Positions 11,238 to 14,013 of a stretch of 14,013 bases of DNA are shown in pieces. The first letter of the stretch is position 1. Every line of letters starts with the position of its first letter. Source of the stretch: Baffinella frigidus (taxonomy: Eukaryota > Cryptophyceae > Cryptomonadales > Baffinellaceae); the NCBI GenBank assembly GCA_026770585.1, contig MU646488.1, positions 185,329 to 199,341 of the forward strand, given 5' to 3'. The position numbers and the translations under genes were made by a program. Below the pieces are notes generated by a model. The model was not told where the DNA came from. It searched no databases and saw nothing but the letters and a program-made list of their open reading frames with translations.

Positions 11238-11295
11238 CTTGGGTGTGGGGTTTCTTCACGGTGGACCACGAACATTTCATCAAAACTCAACTTAC

Positions 11296-11373
11296 CTGAA
11301 GACAATTGACGTGAAGGTTTTTTCTAATGCAAGTTGGTCACGTAACACCCCGGAATCCGGGGTCGACAAAACG
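11296..11373 (-). CDS. Exon candidate with consensus donor CAG/GTAAGT
   Basis: On the - strand the island ends GTCTTCAG followed by GTAAGTTGAG, the best 5' splice site in the window. It is open for 25 codons (VLSTPDSGVLRDQLALEKTF then TSIVF) from an acceptor-like CTACGAG (plus 11375). In a different frame its upstream part reads HSVGYERFVDPGF, so the frame is uncertain. It lies 150-200 bases upstream (in - sense) of the VEAC microexons and may precede them in the same transcript. Family not recognised. Confidence 0.33.
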
Positions 11374-11395
11374 CTCGTAGCCCACCGAGTGGAGA

Positions 11396-11452
11396 GTAGA
11401 GGGTTAAGGGTTAAGGGTTTAGAGAGAGAGACGTCGATTACTACCACCACGG
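11396..11452 (+). repeat. Direct repeat, copy 2 (pair 11136-11192)
   Basis: GGGTTAAGGGTTTAGAGAGA then GAGACGTCGATTACTACCACC. Confidence 0.8.
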
Positions 11453-11566
11453 CCGCCGTGCATACACCCCGACCGAGGCTGTGCCTGAGCAAAAATGGTC
11501 TGAGAAGCGAAAATGCGTTTCTTGCGGATCTATGGCCACCCTCTATTCCCTTCCGCTAAGGCCTTT

Positions 11567-11945
11567 GGTTTCGGGTGTAGGGTTTAAGGTTTGAGGGTTA
11601 GGGTGTAGGTTGTCGGGTGTAGGGGTCAGGGGTTAGGGTTTAGGGTGTAGGGGTTATGGGTAAGGGCTTAGGGTCTAGGGCTAAGGGTGTAGGGATTATG
11701 GGTGTAGGGTGTAGGGAGTAGGGATTATGGGTGTAGGGTGTAGGGTGTAGGGTGTGGAGTGTAGGGTGTAGGGTGTAGGTTGTAGGGTGTAGGGTGTGGG
11801 GTGTGGGGTGTAGGGTGTGGGGTGTAGGGTGCAGGGTGTAGGGTGTCGGGTGTAGGGTGTAGGGTGTAGGGTGTAGGGTGTAGGGTGTAGGGTGTAGGGT
11901 CAAGGGTGTAGGGTGTAGGGTGTGGAATGTAGGGTGTAGGGTGCG
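11567..11945 (+). repeat. Long TGTAGGG array, G-rich on + strand
   Basis: About 45 seven-base units, mostly GGGTGTA with GGGTGTG, GGGTGCA and GGGATTATG variants; 11719-11945 is the most regular. In - sense it starts immediately after the GT following the 11948-12014 island. The - strand TLHPTPY frames are artefacts. Confidence 0.93.
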
Positions 11946-11947
11946 AC

Positions 11948-12014
11948 CGTGAGCAGCCCCGGGTCCACATGATCTCCCAGCACCATCCTCCCAGCCCCGT
12001 CGCCAGCCCGGTAC
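11948..12014 (-). CDS. Exon candidate (YRAGDGAGRMVLGDHVDPGL)
   Basis: On the - strand, AAACCGGCAG precedes and CACG/GTCGCACCCTACACCC follows a 67-base island. In one frame it reads YRAGDGAGRMVLGDHVDPGL then LT. The donor-like GT is followed within five bases by a 220-bp C-rich repeat in the same sense. A Trp-rich alternative frame is also open back to an ATG at plus 12030. The MVLGD part resembles VVLGD from the island at 13559, but that may be chance. Family not recognised. Confidence 0.38.
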
Positions 12015-12056
12015 CTGCCGGTTTATACATGGGGACGATTCAGGACCGGAATGGTC

Positions 12057-12120
12057 AAAGTTGTCAACTCAAAAGTTGTCAACGTTTGAAAGTTGTCAAC
12101 TCAAAAGTTGTCAACGTTTG
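12057..12120. repeat. 32-bp perfect tandem duplication (2 copies)
   Basis: AAAGTTGTCAACTCAAAAGT then TGTCAACGTTTG at 12057-12088 and again at 12089-12120 without mismatch. Each unit holds two GTTGTCAAC half-sites; GTTGAC/GTCAAC words also bound the modules at 276 and 12726. Confidence 0.95.
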
Positions 12121-12162
12121 CCATCGTTTCATTCTTTGATCGTGGCTAACAGATGTGAAAAC

Positions 12163-12325
12163 CGCCCTCTCAGCCTCGACCCGCTCGGCCTCCTCGACCC
12201 TTGCCCTCTCCACCCTCTCCGCCTCTTCCACCCTCTCCATCTCCACCCTCCGCCTCTCCGCGTCCTCCGCCTCCACCCTCAGCCTCTCAACCTCCTCCGC
12301 CTCAACCCTCAGCCTCCGCTGGCTG
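12163..12325 (-). CDS. Exon candidate encoding a highly charged helix
   Basis: On the - strand, CCACTTAG precedes and GGGCG/GTTTTCAC follows about 163 bases. They encode a run of Arg/Glu/Val/Ala with repeats of RVEAEEVERLRVEAEDAERR type and no Pro or Gly. This composition fits a coiled coil or a single charged alpha helix, as in cytoskeletal or scaffold proteins. The + strand frame over the same bases is a Ser/Leu low-complexity reading and less protein-like. The DNA is a purine-rich imperfect repeat (CCTCCGCCTC units on +), so expansion of a short repeat is part of its history. Probably the same transcription direction as the other - strand islands. Confidence 0.45.
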
Positions 12326-12408
12326 CTAAGTGGCGCCCTCACTCGTGCGCAATAGATCATGGGTCGAAATACCAGAAGCCCTTTGCAAGCTCTGGTTTGG
12401 GGTTTTGA

Positions 12409-12480
12409 GTATAGGGGTCTGGGATCTGGGGTGTGAGGATGAGACACCGTCTCGGTACAAAACCCGCCCATCTAATCCGA
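12409..12480 (+). repeat. Dispersed repeat module, copy 2 (pair 152-216)
   Basis: GTATAGGGGTCTGGGATCTG through CTCGGTACAAAACCCGCCCA and TCTAATCCGA; see copy 1. Confidence 0.75.
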
Positions 12481-12494
12481 GTGGGGGGGGGGGC
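12481..12494 (+). repeat. Poly-G tract
   Basis: GTGGGGGGGGGGGC at the edge of the module; the counterpart at 214-230 also has a G tract. Confidence 0.8.
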
Positions 12495-12515
12495 GTGGCG
12501 CCGGAAGTAGGGTGT

Positions 12516-12587
12516 CCTTACTACCCTCCTCTCACGCCCTTACTACCCTCCTCTCACGCCCTTACGACCCTCCTCTCATGTCACGCC
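12516..12587 (+). repeat. 22-bp minisatellite, about 3 copies
   Basis: CCTTACTACCCTCCTCTCAC then GC, two exact units (12516-12537 and 12538-12559) and a third with a substitution and a small insertion. Confidence 0.92.
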
Positions 12588-12604
12588 CATTCCTCGTTCT
12601 CCTT

Positions 12605-12664
12605 AATTCCAGGTTTTTTCAGATGGATAATTCCAGGTTTTTTCAGATGGATTTTCAGATGGAT
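12605..12664 (+). repeat. 24-bp minisatellite, 2.5 copies
   Basis: AATTCCAGGTTTTTTCAGAT then GGAT at 12605-12628 and 12629-12652, then a half unit TTTCAGATGGAT to 12664. Confidence 0.95.
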
Positions 12665-12725
12665 CATCAACCATGGGCGCCTTGGCTAGCTCCGCCTCTG
12701 TAGGGTTAGCTTGCGGGCTATTCGT

Positions 12726-12770
12726 AAGTTGACATGCTGGGTGTGCGGTGCAAATCCGTCAACTTTGGGG
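12726..12770 (+). repeat. Dispersed repeat module with GTTGAC/GTCAAC ends, copy 2
   Basis: AAGTTGACATGCTGGGTGTG then CGGTGCAAATCCGTCAACTT and TGGGG; see 276-318. Confidence 0.75.
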
Positions 12771-12815
12771 GTTTCGAGCGGGAAAAAGCACCCGAATGAA
12801 TTACAAGAGGTTGTA

Positions 12816-12881
12816 AAACCAAATTTGTTTGAATTTGAAACCAAATCTGTTTGAATTTGAAACCGAATTTGTTTGAATTCC
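12816..12881 (+). repeat. 22-bp minisatellite, 3 copies
   Basis: AAACCAAATTTGTTTGAATT then TG at 12816, 12838 and 12860, with one or a few substitutions each. Confidence 0.92.
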
Positions 12882-12955
12882 TGTTTGGGGACTCTTCCTG
12901 AACGCATCAAGCACGCTCGCGTCCCACTTTCGCTCCTCCTCCCCGACCCCCCCCC

Positions 12956-13555
12956 CTGGTTTAGGGTTTAGTGTTCAGGTTTTAGGTTGAGGTTTAGGGT
13001 GCATGGTTTGGGGTTTAGGGTTTGGGGTGTGCGATTAGGGTTTGGGTTTTGGAGTTCAGGGTTTGGGTTTCAGGGTTTAGGGTTTAGGGTTTAAGGTTTA
13101 GGGTTTGGGTTTCGGAGTTTAGGGTTTAGGGTTTAGGGTTTAGGGTTGAGGGTTCAGGGTTTAGGTTTGAGGGTGTAGTTTTTAGTGTTTAGGGTGTAGG
13201 GTTTAGGCTTTAGGTTTTAGGTTTTAGGGTTTAGGGTTCAGGGTTTGGGTTTTAGGCTTTATGCTTTAAGGTTTAGTGTTTAGGTGTTAGAGTTTAGGGT
13301 TTAGGGTTTAGGGTTTAGGGTTTATGTTTTAGGTTTTAGGGTGTATTTTTTAGGGTTTAGGGTTTAGGGTTTAGGGTTTAGAGTTTAGGTTTTAGGTGTT
13401 AGGGTGTAGTGTTGAGTGTTTAGGGTTTAGGGTTGAGGGTTGAGGGTTTATTTTTAAAGTTTTAAGTTTAAGGTTTTAGGGTGCAGTGTTTAGGGTTTAG
13501 GGTTTAGGGTTCAGGGTTCAGGGTTTAGAGTTTAGGGTTTAGGGTTTAGGGTTTG
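12956..13555 (+). repeat. Long TTTAGGG-like block, G-rich on + strand
   Basis: About 600 bases of TTTAGGG with TTTTAGG, TTTGGG, TTCAGGG and TTGAGGG variants; short exact runs near 13117-13145, 13294-13323 and 13355-13380. Confidence 0.93.
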
Positions 13556-13558
13556 GAT

Positions 13559-13582
13559 CGGCGCGCTGCGCGACCATCTCCC
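13559..13582 (-). repeat. 24-bp GC-rich island at a polarity switch, copy 1
   Basis: CGGCGCGCTGCGCGACCATC then TCCC, identical at 13738-13761. On the - strand one frame reads GEMVAQRA or similar. The repeat is G-rich on + to its left and C-rich on + to its right. Confidence 0.85.
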
Positions 13583-13587
13583 AGAAC

Positions 13588-13736
13588 CACCCTAAACCCT
13601 AAACCCTAAACCCTACACCCTACACCCTATACCCGACACCCCACCCCTTTCATCCTACATCCTACACCCTACACCCTTCACCCTACACCCAACACCCTAC
13701 ACCCTCAACCCTACACCCTCAACCCTCAACCCCAAA
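13588..13736 (-). repeat. Telomere-like block in reversed polarity (C-rich on +)
   Basis: CACCCTAAACCCTAAACCCT then CCCTACA and CCCTCAA variants, bounded on both sides by the 24-bp island. Confidence 0.93.
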
Positions 13737-13737
13737 C

Positions 13738-13761
13738 CGGCGCGCTGCGCGACCATCTCCC
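13738..13761 (-). repeat. 24-bp GC-rich island at a polarity switch, copy 2
   Basis: Identical to 13559-13582. On the - strand it reads VAGEMVAQRA and is then followed by GTTTGGGG, a possible donor; copy 1 has GATCC at that place. Confidence 0.85.
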
Positions 13762-13769
13762 CCGCGACG

Positions 13770-14013
13770 TCGGTTTAGGGTTCAAGGTTCAGGGTTGAGG
13801 GTGTAGTGTTAAGCGTTTAGTGTTTAGTGTTTAGTGTTTAGGGTGTAGGGTTGAGGGTTCAGTGTTTAGGGTTCAGGGTTCAGGGTTCAAGGTTCAGGGT
13901 TCAGGGTTCAGGGTTCAAGGTTGAAGGTGTAGGGTGTAGTATTTAGTGTTTATGGTTTGGGGTTGAGGGTGTAGGGTTGAGTGTGTAGGGTTGAGTGTGT
14001 AGGGTTGAGGGTG
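13770..14013 (+). repeat. Telomere-like block, G-rich on + strand, to window end
   Basis: TTCAGGG, TGTAGGG, TTGAGGG and TTTAGTG variants, strongly degenerate. It runs off the right edge. Confidence 0.92.

Noticed and set aside
11239-11559. 106-codon + strand ORF
   Set aside because: Opposite to the better supported - strand island with a consensus donor, and it passes through a direct repeat.
11640-12030. - strand ORFs of 87 and 101 codons with HPTPYTL repeats
   Set aside because: Readings of the TGTAGGG array. Only the first ~25 codons of the second could be an exon, and in another frame.
12330-12703. + strand ORFs of 119 and 63 codons
   Set aside because: Composed largely of the 22-bp and 24-bp minisatellites and the dispersed module.
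1-14013. Chromosome end (true telomere)
   Set aside because: The repeats are degenerate, change polarity and are separated by unique DNA, so they are interstitial; a nearby subtelomere is possible but not shown.
1-14013. CRISPR array, tRNA, rRNA or bacterial operon
   Set aside because: No regularly spaced identical repeats with unique spacers, no cloverleaf or rRNA-like segments, and no operon-like ORFs were seen.

Overview
This looks like a repeat-dense stretch of nuclear DNA from a eukaryote, most likely a microalga or related protist. No bacterial gene layout, rRNA, tRNA or CRISPR array was recognised. The dominant component is a degenerate 7-base repeat of the plant/algal telomere type (TTTAGGG, with TGTAGGG, TTCAGGG, TTTGGGG and TTGAGGG variants). 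It occurs as many interstitial blocks in both orientations. Species cannot be fixed from the sequence; dinoflagellates and green algae would fit.

No long uninterrupted gene is convincing. Instead there are short GC-rich islands that read like exons and sit directly against the telomere-like blocks. At many islands the repeat begins just after a GT, and at several it ends just before an AG. In these cases the C-rich (CCCTAAA-like) strand is the sense strand of the neighbouring island. From about 2900 to 4057 the islands read on the + strand and end at a TAG at 4055-4057. From about 13770 down to 6361 they read mainly on the - strand and end at a TAG at 6363-6361. I infer two convergent, multi-exon genes or gene relics whose introns are built of telomere-like repeats. 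Several islands are duplicated and decayed (KDGQL, RHGTDLIVMPG and VEACPDALGLE motifs), so part of this is pseudogenic. I could not name either protein.

The zone between the two stops (about 4060-6360) and several introns are filled with short, non-autonomous inverted-repeat elements. Family A (five good copies of about 121-128 bp, plus decayed relics) duplicates a TA target; internal empty sites support this. Family B has an 8-bp duplication in one copy. Family C (two 144-bp copies in opposite orientation) has a 4-bp duplication in one copy. Others are single: a 172-bp near-perfect palindrome, a roughly 225-bp foldback, and an AT-rich element carrying 30-bp tandem repeats. Families A, B, D and F have different ends but share a central motif close to CCTACNGTAGGGTCCTAGG.

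Region by region: 1-640, telomere-like repeat, a repeat module found again at 12.4 kb, and a family A relic. 640-1760, GC-rich with two weak ORFs and another A relic. 1780-2960, nested inverted and direct repeats. 2900-4057, the + strand exon-like series. 4060-6360, mobile-element zone. 6361-11400, the - strand exon-like series among repeats. 11570-12330, a TGTAGGG array, a small exon candidate and a charged-helix exon candidate. 12400-12890, the duplicated module and minisatellites. 12950-14013, telomere-like repeats with two strand switches.
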